Notes: generated by a model not told the origin, from the sequence alone. A stretch of 64,000 nucleotides of DNA from Rhizodiscina lignyota (GCA_010015805.1 ML978128.1:1736001-1800000); one strand, 5' to 3'. Positions 22,520-34,985 are shown, numbered from the stretch's first letter. Made by a program: numbers and translations.

Positions 22520-22968
22520 TTTGGGGAGAGGGAGAGGAGTTGAGGATGGGTCGAGAATAGAAGCAGGAGTAGAAGGATGGAATGTAAGATGTTGGTGTTG
22601 GCTGTTGGTGTAACTTATTGAAGCTGGCCGTTTTCGCCTTTGAAGTTTACCCGGAGTATCTCCGGCTTCGTCTCGACTGGCCTGCACGTTATTAATATTT
22701 CCCAAAGGCAGTCCTTCAATAGTCGAATTCGACACACCATCATCACTAACAATACCTGATATGAAGAGACCAAATTTTGTCCAGGAACCCCTAATAATCT
22801 GAAATTTGTCATGTCGGTGTCACTTTGTCATTAAACGCACTGTACGGTGCGATACTCGCTCTTAAACTACACGACTTTGAGCATAAAACCACGCAACCAA
22901 ATACTAATTTGAAGGCCCAAATAACGGTTCCAGACGTGCTTTGATGAATTACCAACTCTAAGTTAGCT
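22520..22968. other. Intergenic region upstream of SPT4
   Basis: A 449-bp gap holding the SPT4 promoter and the 3' flank of TRS120. No other feature is seen. Confidence 0.5.
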
Positions 22969-25900
22969 CTATTTTACAGTGACAAATTTTGGTTCACCTT
23001 GCCACGTCCTCAGCGGCCTATCCATGGCTCCATCTCGCGCCTCTCTTTCCACAACGGTAGGCACAAAGACATGATGCCCCTTAATCTCAAACATGCAGTC
23101 AAACTCTTCCTCTACCTCAGTATTCGGGCCAATCGCCGACATCAGCTGGCTCTCAACATGACTGCCCGCGATTCTATCCACGAAGCCTGCAATTGTACGA
23201 TAGAGCTGCAGCTCCACTCTTATGGTCTCCTGAGTCCTGTTTAAGAGCTTGAACTTCGCCGTCGATGGAACGCCCAGAGATCCTTTCAGTTCCGATGTCC
23301 AAAATATCGATACATCGTCCAGTCTCAGTACATCGACCTCGTCAGGTGCGAGAGAAATATCGCGCAGATTCACCGTGCCAGACTTGCCGCTGTCAGGATC
23401 TGTCCATGAGGCCGAAAGGGAGTTGATCAGGCTGGAGCTGAACCAGAAGCACTCGCGCTCAACACGCTCATCGATTGGTGCGCCGCCTGATGTGCGAAGC
23501 ACGAATTGCTGTTCTTTGGTGGGGTCCAGGGAGGGGATAGCTGTGTGAGGCCTTTCGATGAATACTTTGGGTATCGCGGATGAGACTGTTGAGGTGCGAC
23601 CTGATGCGATGAGCTCTTCTTGCCCGTCCTTGAGTGACACGCTTGAGATGCCTTCCTCTGAAGCTGACTCCGAGTTTTGTTGCAGTGAAAGCTTCAATGG
23701 TGTGTGGGACAGGTTTCTGAAGTCCATGATCATCCAGCAATTCCGGTCCCGAGGGGCTAATACGCCCATGGGGTCTTGTGGAAGGACTGCAAGATGACTC
23801 CCGAGAAGCCTGATGCTTGGCTTGACCGCAACTGTGAAGGGTATCTCAAGCATTCGTGTGAAGAAACTTTCCTTAAGCGTCGAGTCTGGCAGGTAGCAGT
23901 AATCGAACTGGATTGACGCGTGTGATAGGCCTGGCTTCCCCAAGATCTCAAACTCGAACTCGGCAGGCTCGTTCGAGCCAATGTTCTGTTGATCCAGACC
24001 TTTAATACAGCGTACATTCGGGTCTTGGTAGACCTGATATTCCATTTCATATCGAAATGAAGGTCGTATATCACGTTCTTTTAGAGCCGATTGCAAGTAG
24101 ACGCGTATGTTGTCTTGAGGTGTTATTCGAACGAAATTTGCTCTCGAAGATGTCATGTGGTTGGTGAGTGTTACTTTAAAAGACTTGCGTTCGCCCTCCA
24201 GCACTTCAATGGCTTTTTGGGAGAGCGAAAGCTTCGTCAAATCAAGCAGGGGCTGCGGCTCTAAGACCGTCCCCTCTAGTATGAATAGTTTTGGTTCATC
24301 CTTTGCCTTGGCGTCTGCGAGCCCATCGGATATCTTGATGAGGTCAGGTGGGCTCCAAGGTCCAGGTATTATGTCGAAGGTCTTCGGCATACATCCCTTA
24401 GGAATTACTTTGCACTCTGTTACGTGGACTGGGCCGGCAGTCTTGGGAGTGCCAGATATCGCAAACATCTGGACGCGGTGTGGACCGAGGCGTATGCCCT
24501 CTCTGCGGACCACGAAGTCATCCATCGACGTGACAAGTTCCAGAGAGTCGATATGGATTTCGAAATCAAAGAGATTTTGGAGAGTTACTGAGAATGAGCA
24601 GCTCTCGCCAGCTACAAAAACTGCTTGATTTGTTGGGCCCTTGGTCTTTTTGTTGAAAGCATTGTGCAAGAAGGGACCTGCTTTTGCGCCAATCTGCTCT
24701 ATTGCGGTGTTGTCAAAGTCATTCATCCGTCGTGAGATCATTTCTCGACCTGGTGGCGGTAGTTGCACTTCAAGACCTCGTACCAGAAACGGATCCCAGT
24801 AGTCACCGCCGCTCTTTGGTAGCCCAAGATTATCAATGAGATCTGACGTGCGATAAAAGTTCGCTGCGAGCATGATTTGCTCTTCCGGTGGGATGAGAAT
24901 GAAAACGTCGGGACTCGCGATGTTCGGGGCTGATCCAGGTCCCGCGAGAGTAAATACAGCGGCAGTGCATCGCAAGACCCCGTTGAAGTCTGGAAGTGCC
25001 TCACAGACTTTAATACATTTTCGTAAGAGATTGATTTTTGTGTCCTTATTCGTCGAGATTGCCGTTGATGAAGTTGCGTCGACTTCTTGTTCCTCTTGTT
25101 CCTCCTGACCGTCCGAACGAACAGGTAATAGATCGATGGATTCAAAGAACTTCAGGATGCTCTCTACGAGTTGGCCAGGGTCTTGGCTTGGAACTGCCTG
25201 GCTCTGGAGGTTCGCTATTCCTGCAGCAGGATGCATACCAGCTTCAGCCGCTCCGACCTTGCGTGCCTGCACCAAACCGGGAATCAAAGTATCAAGGAAG
25301 TCTTGCAGCACGAGCATACTTTTGCGAGCCATGCCGAGTGCTGAGTAAGAGGAGACAACAGCACCCAAAATAGTGACGGTGTCCATGATCGATATGTCAG
25401 AGAAGTCTGAAGGTGGTGGAATGGCGGCTTGTAGCATATCGCTTGTTTGTCGTGCAAATGCCCTTCCCCTTGAGAATCTGGGGAGGACTAATTTCGAATC
25501 CGTTGGCATGAGCTGCCTCATCCCTCCGTCAAGATGACCGTCGTCGGAAAGGCCGACGAGGAGTCTAGCAAAACGAATATTGATCTCTGAATAAGCGAAT
25601 TGAGGTAGTGATTCTCCGGGAATATCCCATGTACGATTGTAGGCATCTCGAATCATATGTATTAGTTCGGGAATGATTTCGTACAACCCACGGATCGCCT
25701 CGATTACCTCCTCGGGCGTCGCAGCCGGTGCGTCTCCGGGTCCACCACTGGGAGGAGACTGCAGACCTTTCATCGCAGCAAGAGGACGCGTAGAAGACGG
25801 ATAGCAAATGTCTGGTATTCTGAAGCTGATGCCATTCCATGCGAGGAGGAGAAGGCAAACTGCAAGATTCTCTAGTGACTTGGCATGCCAAAGGTAATCA

Positions 25901-27058
25901 CCGCTTGCGCGAGCTCTTGTAGCGCTTTCTGAAAGTTCTCGGAGCGCGTCGCCCCATAGCCCTGCTTGTAGAAATAGACTTCCGGTAATGCTGCCCAGTC
26001 GGCCTTGCTGCTTCATTCGATTCCGGTCACTAAGTGGCCCCGAACCGAAACCACCTGTAGGAGCACGATCTCTACTCGATTCTCGTGACCCAGTGTTCGT
26101 ACCTGGCGGTGTTGAGATCCTGGAGGCTACATGTGGTGGCACTGCTCCAGGGATATCGTCAAAAGTTGTTGCTGGTGTCGATCTGCCTTCTGTTCCAGGT
26201 GTCCCAGGACGTGAGCCACTTAATGGTGATACTGCTGAAGATGACATGACCGGCATGGACATGCGGTGAGAGGCTTTGATGTCCTGAGAAGAGGATGAAG
26301 GTGAAGGAAACGGCCGCAGTGAACCACGTCTACTTCCTCCAGCTCCATTCTCATCGCCTTGCCCATCGCGATTTAGCGCTAAAGGCGATGGATAGTTCTG
26401 AAGAGCTTGAAATGATTTCACCAGGCCGGTCATTTCTGGGAGCAACTGCGCTGCAAGACCGCACAGGAGTGAGTTGATGCTCTCTCTGGGCCGAAGGGTC
26501 AAAATGCCATCCGGCAGATCTGAGATATGCTGATCTTGGCGCGATACCACGAGTATGATGCGGTGAACAAGGCCATTTGGATAGTTATCGCGGAGCTGAG
26601 ACAAATGGCTATTTAACTCAGAAAATGACCTCTTGCCTGGGTCTCGCGTGGCCTCTCTCGCATCGACATCGTGATCTCCATCCAAGGAGAACTCAGATGC
26701 ATCCGCTAGCCCTAAGACCAAGAATGGTTCACGGAAGGTCTCAAATGGGTACAGAACCGAGTGGGACAGCGATTTAGAAGACGACGTAAATGAGAATGAA
26801 ATCCTGCCTCTTGGGAATTTAGACGGGTTGAATAAGTCTGCAGAAAACAATCAGCATGTAGAGCCACCAGATAGGCCTGTATATGGCACACTCACTTCGA
26901 TCAGGATCAGGCGGTGGATTGATATCCCTTAGTTGAATCGGCCCAGCCTCTCGTAAGATTTTGACGGTGTCGTTGAAGACATTCGCCTTAATTGGTCCAG
27001 CCGGGAGCACTTGGATCAGCATTCGCGCCGCCGAAAACGGCGAGAAGCTGTCTCCCAT
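22969..27058 (-). CDS. trs120: TRAPPII complex subunit Trs120 (HypA homologue)
   Basis: Exons 27058-26896 and 26837-22969 (minus) give 1343 residues, the usual size for Trs120/TRAPPC9. The 58-nt intron joins DPDR to NLFNPSKFPRG, matching the N-terminal layout of Aspergillus HypA. The N-terminus (VLPAGPIKANVF) and SVLYPFETFREPFLVLGLAD are typical. A Ser/Pro-rich disordered stretch lies at about residues 250-340. The C-terminal half is made of beta-sandwich-like segments. TRAPPII acts as guanine exchange factor for Ypt31/Rab11 at the late Golgi; HypA is needed for hyphal growth in Aspergillus nidulans. MGDSFSPF at 27058 was preferred over an in-frame ATG 18 bases upstream by comparison with the known start of HypA. 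Confidence 0.93.
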
Positions 27059-27682
27059 TGCTCTAGAAAATATCACATTGGGCCTTTTCCAATCTTTCCT
27101 GTTGACACGTTCTTGCTCGCGTAGAGGACAAGAAACGCCTTAGGAGATCTAGGCTTTGCCTATTCAGGCCTAGCGTACCTTTCGGCGATTCTTCCTTAAC
27201 TCCAACGCCACACTTCACGCGCAGCTTCCAACATACGCACACTTGTCAGCCTGTCTGCGTGACTCTTTGCTCTTCCTGCGACCTATCGTTTCGACAGTCA
27301 TTTCGGCATAGTTCTACGGAGTTCTGTTGGTCTCGGTAGCACACTTTTAGACTAGAGTACCGCTCTTGTTTCCCTTCACAACCTTAGCCGCTTCCCTTCA
27401 TCTTTCGATGCGCGTTGCCACGAACCTTAGTTTGCAACGAATACCCCCTATCCCAACAGGCCTTCATAGAACTTCGATAACAAACGGCCGCTTTCCCATT
27501 CAACTTCTGTTATTACCTTTCTGCTAGCGGTCCTTCAAATCTCAGCTGGGCTGAAAGCTGTTCTCGTGCAAGGCAGACAGGGGTTCCCCCTAGGGCTTGC
27601 TCCAGATACACGACCTTCTTCATCGACACAGCCTTGGGGAGTAAAAACATCAAACAAAAGTTCGCCGAACAACACGCGCAAC
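27059..27682. other. Divergent promoter region, TRS120 and GHKL-ATPase genes
   Basis: A 624-bp gap between head-to-head genes. It is C/T-rich on the plus strand. An in-frame upstream ATG at 27566 would extend the ATPase by 39 low-complexity residues; I treat that part as leader. Confidence 0.5.
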
Positions 27683-30600
27683 ATGGCGAGAAATCTCGAT
27701 CTGTCTCGACTACGAGACCAAACTATGGGTTCGGGCGAGGACGAAGAAGCTGTTACCGTCAACACACGTGCTCTGGTCGATAAGATCCTGGCTCGCTATT
27801 CTGGCGAGTATACGACAATTAGAGAGTTGATTCAGAATGCGGCAGATGCGAAGGCTGCCAAAGTCACAATCCGTCTGGAAACTGTGCCCTCAAGTACGGT
27901 CCCGGTCCCGCAAACCACAGATCAATCTGCTTTGCTAAAGCATACCATTCTGCATCATACCATGAACCGCATGGTCATCTCGAACAATGGAGAACCTTTT
28001 CAACCTGCGGACTGGGCCCGATTAAAACGGATCGCAGAGGGCAATCCTGATGAAACCAAGATCGGAGCTTTTGGAGTCGGCTTTTACAGCGTATTCGCTG
28101 ATTGCGAGGAGCCCTTTGTCGTTTCCGGGCGAAAGACTATGGCATTCTACTGGAAGAACAACAGTCTCTTCACAAAATCTGGACAGTTGTCCCCAGAGCA
28201 AACGACATCAGATACCCAGTTTCTGCTGAACTACAGAAATACCGAGGCGGCCGTTCCGGATCTGCTGTCTCTATGCAAATTTCTCACCACGAGCTTGACA
28301 TTCGTGGACCTTGAGGCGATTGAGCTGATTCTAGATGACTGGACAATCCTTTCACTGAAGAAAATCAGAGCTCCTGGGGTCGCGGTACCGCTTCCCAGTG
28401 ACATCAAGACGAAGACCCAAGAAGGGATGATGAAGATAGTCTCTGTTGTACATCAAAGCACGCAACTCGAGGCTACTTGGATGAACGTTGTTGGGTGGAC
28501 ACAGGGTTCCCAGTGGCAAGTGGTGCCGACTAAAGCTGATAAATCTTCGCAAGCCGTCGGTGGCCTCTCTGGGCTCTTTTCCAAGTTCACGAAAGCTGCC
28601 AACAACATGTCGACATCAAGGGCTCTGAAAGAGAAGGAGGCTGCTACTGCAAAAGCAGTTGAAGAAGATCTTGGTGGCGTGTCCAAAGCGACAGCTTTCT
28701 TACGCACAAGCACGGTTAATGTTCAGACGTATGTCAAACCGCAGTTCGCACGCGACCTAGAGCGCGCGACGAAGAAGCCGCCTCCAAAGCACACTCGTAT
28801 TGAGATTTTGACGTCGTCATATGATGAGGCATCAGCTTTTGCAGCAACTCTATCTGGAGCTGCACAGCACAAAGCAGGGGATCTATTTGAATCAGTTCTA
28901 ACTTCAAAGTCCGGTCGTGTGTTCATCGGATTCCCCACCAAACAGACTACCGGCCTCCTGTGTCACATCTCTGCACCTTCAGTCATTCCAACCGTTGAAA
29001 GAGAAGCCATTGATCTGAACGCAGAGTCTGTCCGTACCTGGAACCAGGAGATGCTCCGTGTTGCAGGTATCGCATGTCGGATCTCCTACGCCGGAGACAT
29101 GGCTGATCTGAAGAAGGATCTTGCCAGGAAAATGACGGCTTCTGGAAACAAGACCCCAAGCAAAGAAGATCTGGATGCGATCGTTCCAGCGGCGACTCAC
29201 ATCTTCCAGCAGTTCACTGCTCAAGATACTACACCGGAGGCCCGAGTTGGCAAGATCATTCAAGATGCTTTTTGGAGCTGCGGGTCAGCTTCCATGGAGA
29301 TACTTTCAACCAAAGGCATTCTGCCCTGCTTAAACGTTCGGATTCTCAAGGAGAAGCTCACTTTCCTCGATAGCATTCCGTCAATACCGGAGAAGATTAC
29401 ACAAGATGCGAACGAGTTCATATACAAGCTCTACACTCTTGGTTACCTGCAGGAGTTGACAGTCCGCGATATGCAGAAAGAGCTGGAATCTCGTGCACTT
29501 GATGAATCACAATTATCCGAGTTTCTAAAGTGGGCCGGGAAAGGGCTGCAGTCCGATGAACTTGATGCAGAGGTTGTTCATCGCCTATTTGGCTCTGCGG
29601 TGGTCAATCTCGGGAGCCAATCTGAGAGTGAAAAGGCATCAAAGTCGGGTTCCAAATCGCGGATTCTGACTCTCGACCAAATTGAGACGTTTCAGGGTCT
29701 CAACAAAATCCCTGCTCACATGCCAGTGCCTCCTACGACGATGCCATTTCGACTTGTCAGCAATATCCCCCGTCAGCATCTAGAGTCGTTTGGGTGGACG
29801 GATCTTAATGTGGTGCCATGGCTCCGTTTTATTGTCTCCAACGCTTCGCCAACCTCCAAGCCAGAAGAGACTGGGGTTCCAAACATGTGTTTCGACTCAG
29901 ACTTTGCATCTCAGGTACTCGTTGTCCTGTCGAAGCAATGGGATACTCTCAGCCAGTCTTCTAAAGGCACCGTTGTCGAGATGCTTTCAAGCATGCCAGT
30001 CATTCCGACGAAGAGGGGCCTCAAACGTCCTTCGGAAGCTTACTTCACGTCAGTCAAGATATTTGACGACCTTCCGACCGTTACTGCACTCCAAGGAACG
30101 AAGGAGAAATTTTTGGTCGCGCTTGGAGTTCGCAAAACGATCGAAATCAACGTTGTCTTTGACCGGCTGCTGGCCAAGAGCTCGCCTACGGAGGAAGCGA
30201 AGTGGAGTTTTGCTGACTTGATCAAATACTTTGTTTCTGTCCGTGACGACATACCTAAGGCTGATCTTGAGAAGCTGAAGACTGCTCCAATCTGCCCTGT
30301 GGACGAACAGTCTGAAGGGGACAATGCGAAACCCCGCCTTGTCCCTGTAACTGAGCTCTATCAACCCGAACCAGACCTGAAGTATCTGCGACTGCCTCTG
30401 CTAAAGTGGGAGGGCCTATGGCGTGAGAATAGCCAGGAAGCACGATTTCTCAAGTCAATAGGACTAAAGCCCTATCCTTCCGTTGCTGAGTTGGCGGTGA
30501 TGATGCAGAAGGCTGGTATGGCAAAAGACAGTCGGCAGTACACTGTCGTACTCAGTTACTTCGTCCACAAGCACCACCAGAATGGGTACGCCCGAGCTGG

Positions 30601-32917
30601 CACTGCCCACTTCGCAAATACTCCATTCCTCAAAATGGAGGGCGTCGCGTTTCCAAACATGGCGTCTCCGGTAAACGTTTATGCTAATCCAAGGTCGGCA
30701 GTACTTGGCTTCTCTCTTCTTGAGGCAAGCCTCAGGCCTCATGCGGACAAATTTGGCGTTGTTCAGGATCCCGAGCTACGTCTCTGTGCTCAAAGAGTCA
30801 TCAACCAGCCACCGAGATCTCGTAAAGCAGGAGAAGAAGTCTTCGGATACCTCGCAACTCGGTTGCCGCAGATAGACGAGACTCTTGTACGACAGTTCTC
30901 CGAAGCGGCCATCGTTCCAATAACGATGAGAACTGACGAGAAAGGATTGGCATACCGATGGATGACGCCAAAGACATGCTTCTTGGGAGAGTCCGAAACA
31001 TACGGAGAGATCTTCGATTACGTCACTTTTGGCGACGAAGGAAATTTATTTCTACTCCGAGTCGGTTCGAAATCAGAACCGAACAGTCTTGAGCTTGCAA
31101 AAATGCTTGTTGACAGCCCCGCCAAGATTTTGGGCATTCTGAAAGAGAAGAAGTACCTTGATCTCTTGAGGAAGCTTTCGGAGAACTTGCAGACACTCAA
31201 GGCCGACAACGAACTTTGGCGCTCCATGCGATCGAAGCCGTTCCTCTTGGCTTATAGGACCGTTAATGAGTCTGCTAACAATCAAAAGCATCTTCTTGAC
31301 GGTTCCGATGATGATGATGATGACGATAAATCTGTTCTTGAAGTTTTGCTTCAGACTGCTGGACGTGTTGTCATCAGCGATTCTATCCGAGAATATCAAC
31401 ACTTCCGTGAGCAACTATGCATTGCACCCCCTGATGATGCGCTCGAGGCGTTTTATGCTTCTCTGGGTGTTCCTCTTCTCAGCTCTCTCATTGTTGCAGA
31501 GCCTCGAATTGGTAACCCAATTCGCGATAATGCTGGAGCAGACAAATGGACTAAGCAAATACTCGAACGTGTTCGCCTATTCCTTTTCGACTACAACAAA
31601 GACAACATTCACCATGACGCTCGTTGGATCGAAAAGAGCGTCACGGTTGTCATGGTTGATTCCGTGTCTACTCGAATCTCTCTCAAGGGTTATCAAGCAG
31701 CATACTCTGAGAAGCGCACAGCATTCATGGCGAAAGAGCCTAGCAGAAGCTACAAATTGTATCTAACGTCAAAACCAAACCTTTACGACGTCAGTGGACA
31801 GCTTGTTCCATATCTGTTGAAACGCCCGAAGAAGACAGACGTCATGGCGCTCGAGATGATCTTCTTCTCAGATCTACGGGGATTGCGGGAGAAGGGGTAC
31901 AATGTCAACAGGATTCTGAAGCAGAAGGAGACTGAGGCGCGTCTTGCAGAGGAGTACAGGCAGAAGCAGCATGAAGAGGAACGTCGGCAAAGAGAACAGG
32001 AAACGAGTTCAGTTCGAGACCAGACCAAGAGAGCGCTTGAAGCAACCACGAATGGTGAATCTCCTCCGCCTCCATACGACGACGGCGCTATCCCATCGAC
32101 ACCGTCAGATCGCGTCAAGAAGTCCAAGGCTGCTGCGATGCCGAACATGCCTGGTGCTTTCGGCTCACCTGAAGCAGACACTCCTGAGAGCCTAAAAGCA
32201 ATTGCGAAGCAACAGAAATCACAGAGCTTCCTCTCTCGAATTGGCAATCAGCTCGGCAACCAGCTGGGCTACAATCCTAACACGAATGGCTCCACCATCA
32301 AAGCTCCGCAGCCCCAAGGCGTCACCAACACAGGAGACATCAACCGCAACCTCGCTTCCGCCATCCAAGCCTGCCGCTCGCACGATTCCAATACTGTTTT
32401 CAGTCAACCTACAACAAAGCAAGTCCAGGAAGCAAACAACGGAAGCTACTGCGACACCACCCCCGGCCAGAACATCGCCTTCTTCACCAACACCTCCTCC
32501 GGCGTAAAAGTCTACCTAGCAAACCATATCCTCGAGATGGGCGGCGCAAACTCCTTCGCGACCAACGAGCTCCCCGGGCTCGAGCGCTTCGCCGCGCTCC
32601 TCCGCGACTTAGTCTCTGTCTTCGAGCTCAGTCCTTCTAGCGTCCACATCTTCTTCGATGACGACAGCAGGTGCATCGCGTTCAACATGTCGGGCGCGCT
32701 GTTCTGCAATTACCAATATTTTAAGCAGCTGCATCTGCCGACGATCGGGATGGGAGGGGAGCAGGCAGTCGAAGCGCTGAGTTATTGGTGGATCACGCTG
32801 TGTCATGAGCTTGCGCATAATATTGAGAGGACTCATGGGCCAGGGCATAGCTTCTATACGGAGAGCTTTGCGAGCACATATTTTACGAGGCTGATGGGGA
32901 AGGCGGCGCAGTATTGA
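27683..32917 (+). CDS. Giant GHKL-ATPase protein, DUF3684 type, with C-terminal HExxH
   Basis: One uninterrupted exon encodes 1744 residues. Residues 20-200 form an Hsp90/sacsin-like GHKL ATPase: the N-box RELIQNAADAKA and the G-box KIGAFGVGFYSVF are clear. The long middle matches my memory of the fungal DUF3684 family, whose function is unknown. A run of seven Asp (about 31310-31330) interrupts it, and at about residues 1420-1480 there is a Glu/Arg/Gln-rich segment likely to be a coiled coil. A low-complexity linker follows. The last 150 residues form a separate compact region that contains LCHELAHNIERTHGPGHSF, an HExxH followed by a third His, as in zinc peptidases. ATP-driven protein-folding activity is inferred by analogy with sacsin and Hsp90. 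Confidence 0.88.
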   Translation: MARNLDLSRLRDQTMGSGEDEEAVTVNTRALVDKILARYSGEYTTIRELIQNAADAKAAKVTIRLETVPSSTVPVPQTTDQSALLKHTILHHTMNRMVISNNGEPFQPADWARLKRIAEGNPDETKIGAFGVGFYSVFADCEEPFVVSGRKTMAFYWKNNSLFTKSGQLSPEQTTSDTQFLLNYRNTEAAVPDLLSLCKFLTTSLTFVDLEAIELILDDWTILSLKKIRAPGVAVPLPSDIKTKTQEGMMKIVSVVHQSTQLEATWMNVVGWTQGSQWQVVPTKADKSSQAVGGLSGLFSKFTKAANNMSTSRALKEKEAATAKAVEEDLGGVSKATAFLRTSTVNVQTYVKPQFARDLERATKKPPPKHTRIEILTSSYDEASAFAATLSGAAQHKAGDLFESVLTSKSGRVFIGFPTKQTTGLLCHISAPSVIPTVEREAIDLNAESVRTWNQEMLRVAGIACRISYAGDMADLKKDLARKMTASGNKTPSKEDLDAIVPAATHIFQQFTAQDTTPEARVGKIIQDAFWSCGSASMEILSTKGILPCLNVRILKEKLTFLDSIPSIPEKITQDANEFIYKLYTLGYLQELTVRDMQKELESRALDESQLSEFLKWAGKGLQSDELDAEVVHRLFGSAVVNLGSQSESEKASKSGSKSRILTLDQIETFQGLNKIPAHMPVPPTTMPFRLVSNIPRQHLESFGWTDLNVVPWLRFIVSNASPTSKPEETGVPNMCFDSDFASQVLVVLSKQWDTLSQSSKGTVVEMLSSMPVIPTKRGLKRPSEAYFTSVKIFDDLPTVTALQGTKEKFLVALGVRKTIEINVVFDRLLAKSSPTEEAKWSFADLIKYFVSVRDDIPKADLEKLKTAPICPVDEQSEGDNAKPRLVPVTELYQPEPDLKYLRLPLLKWEGLWRENSQEARFLKSIGLKPYPSVAELAVMMQKAGMAKDSRQYTVVLSYFVHKHHQNGYARAGTAHFANTPFLKMEGVAFPNMASPVNVYANPRSAVLGFSLLEASLRPHADKFGVVQDPELRLCAQRVINQPPRSRKAGEEVFGYLATRLPQIDETLVRQFSEAAIVPITMRTDEKGLAYRWMTPKTCFLGESETYGEIFDYVTFGDEGNLFLLRVGSKSEPNSLELAKMLVDSPAKILGILKEKKYLDLLRKLSENLQTLKADNELWRSMRSKPFLLAYRTVNESANNQKHLLDGSDDDDDDDKSVLEVLLQTAGRVVISDSIREYQHFREQLCIAPPDDALEAFYASLGVPLLSSLIVAEPRIGNPIRDNAGADKWTKQILERVRLFLFDYNKDNIHHDARWIEKSVTVVMVDSVSTRISLKGYQAAYSEKRTAFMAKEPSRSYKLYLTSKPNLYDVSGQLVPYLLKRPKKTDVMALEMIFFSDLRGLREKGYNVNRILKQKETEARLAEEYRQKQHEEERRQREQETSSVRDQTKRALEATTNGESPPPPYDDGAIPSTPSDRVKKSKAAAMPNMPGAFGSPEADTPESLKAIAKQQKSQSFLSRIGNQLGNQLGYNPNTNGSTIKAPQPQGVTNTGDINRNLASAIQACRSHDSNTVFSQPTTKQVQEANNGSYCDTTPGQNIAFFTNTSSGVKVYLANHILEMGGANSFATNELPGLERFAALLRDLVSVFELSPSSVHIFFDDDSRCIAFNMSGALFCNYQYFKQLHLPTIGMGGEQAVEALSYWWITLCHELAHNIERTHGPGHSFYTESFASTYFTRLMGKAAQY

Positions 32918-33231
32918 TGAATTTGCTCTGACCAGTTGCTGGGCTCTGGAATGGGATCGTAATTGGATTGGGTTTCGTGGCGTTTCAGCGAGGGTAAACT
33001 TTCTAAGAACCTAGATCACACACTTTTCCTTTTCTAATTTGTTATGCATAGCGTCGAGAAGTAGATCGGATATTCTATTTGATGGTTTCCTGTTCAAACC
33101 TGCTATGCCAGTTCCATACGCCTTGGTCGTTTGGCGTGAATGCCATGAGCGTGATGACGCCTATGCCTGGATATATTACATAGTTTGCCTACGAGTGCTT
33201 CAAGCTTCGAATCGCAAAGCCCATCCGGCTC
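32918..33231. other. Convergent intergenic region
   Basis: A 314-bp gap between two 3' ends. No feature beyond A/T-rich 3' flanks is seen. Confidence 0.5.
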
Positions 33232-34568
33232 TCATCCCTTCTTCTTATCCTTCTCCTTCCCTTCCGTCTCCTTCTTCTCTCCCTCCTTCGCTTCACCGTT
33301 GACCTTCTTCTCACCGTCCTCCTTCTTGCCCTCCGTCTTCTCCTTCTCCTTTTCTTGCCCCGCCGCATCCTTCTCCTCCTGCTGCTGCCGATTCTGAATC
33401 TTATTCTCGATCAGATCATGGAACGCGGTAATCGCCCTGATCAAACTCGACAAATAAATCGCCATCAACTGATCGTTCGTCTTGACACTCATCGCCCTCG
33501 CCAGCTCGCTATTATCCGCCTCCTTCGCCATCGTTGGTCCACTGCTACCCACACCATTGCTCTGTCCGGGCGCTGGCGTACCACTCGGCGCAGCAGGCTT
33601 CATCGGCGTCGACAGGTTGGGCAGGAGGTTGAACACGTCCTGCAGGTTGCCCAGGATCGCGTGGTTGACGGGCAGGTCGCCGTCGAGCACTTTCTGGAGA
33701 TATTGGCCGATGTCGCGAAGACGGAGATGGAGGCCTTGGAGGGACTGGAGCTGCGAGGTTATGCGGGTGGAGAGGGTGCCAACGGCGACGTCGCGGATAT
33801 CGCGGAGGAGGTGCTCGACGCCGATTTCCTCGGCCTCTTCGGCTTCTATTATGGAGGGGGTGTGGACGAAGGTTTTGTTTGTTGTAGTGCCGTCCTAGAA
33901 GGCCTGTCAGCAATCGATTTTGGTCCGACTTGAGTAGTTAAGTCTTCGACGCGAGTAGCGAGATAGCAGTCGCTCCGGTGAGCATATTCACACAGCTAGC
34001 GAACCGCGAGGCGACAAAAGTAAAGACTCACATCCTTGATCTCCTCGACCGCAAAGTACGCATCCGTTGGCACGCCCACCTCCTTCGGCTGCACATCTAT
34101 GATCACCAGCAGCGGGTTGGGCGTGTATCTCTTGAACAGCTCGTTGATCTCGAGATCCGACGCTCTCAACTTGGGACCAGAGTGATACCAGCCGATCAGC
34201 TTCTCGCGCGCGTTGACCTTCTTGAACATGTCGTTCATGCCCTCGACGTAGTTGTGGTCGAGGAACCATACTGATGGGTCCTTCTCGTCTTCTTCGAAGG
34301 GGACTGTTTGGGGTCGGAGGCGTTAGCTATCATATATCTCATATGCATAGCGATATTTGGAACGTTGGGGAGAGGAGAATATACCCGCAAAGCTATTTGA
34401 CACCCGCACATTCTTGCCATCGTTCTGCCCTAACAGCACGCCAACGACTCGTTTCCTTGTGCCTTTCGCTGAGCGGCCGTAGTGATCTGCGACGGAGAGG
34501 AGCACGAGAGGCGCGACGGAGACGTTTCGGTTGACGAGCGATAATGTGTCGGCGGTTGTGGCAGGCAT
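33232..34568 (-). CDS. rpn8: 26S proteasome regulatory subunit Rpn8
   Basis: Exons 34568-34385, 34303-34032 and 33894-33232 (minus) give 372 residues. Residues 8-150 are an MPN domain ([31 protein letters not shown]). The metal-binding JAMM residues of Rpn11 are not complete, as expected for the inactive Rpn8. [20 protein letters not shown] and the helical stretch after it are typical of Rpn8. The C-terminal 45 residues are an extreme Lys/Glu-rich tail (repeats like [16 protein letters not shown]), a feature seen in many Rpn8 proteins. The subunit forms the Rpn8-Rpn11 heterodimer in the proteasome lid. The gene is divergent from SEC11. Confidence 0.96.
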
Positions 34569-34985
34569 GATGATGGAGAGGAGGAAATGGAGAGGATTAT
34601 TTGGGGTCGTGTGAGGATTTGGAGGAGAGAGGTCGATAGAAGGCAGTGGAGTGCACGCGGCTCTGGAGTTGAAGCTGCAAAGTGAAAGCTCGGACTCTGA
34701 TTATTCAAGACCCTGGTCCGCGGCCTGATTGGCTGTATGTTGAAGATGTGTCTTGAAGCTTGATGAAGCTCAAGACACTTGCGACGTCGACTCTCTCGCG
34801 CTCACGGGAAATTTGATTAAGGCGCGTCTACAACAGAAGAGGTCCGGACGGTGATGTTATAGTACCTCAGGATATCCACGACCGCCTCCCACATCCCTCC
34901 CACCACCCAAAACATCGACACGAGACCAGCCAACGACCCTCCAAAGCCCTCCTCACGATCCATAAACCCCGTCAATCAAGTCAAA
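34569..34985. other. Divergent promoter region, RPN8 and SEC11
   Basis: A 417-bp gap between head-to-head genes. No other feature is seen. Confidence 0.5.
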
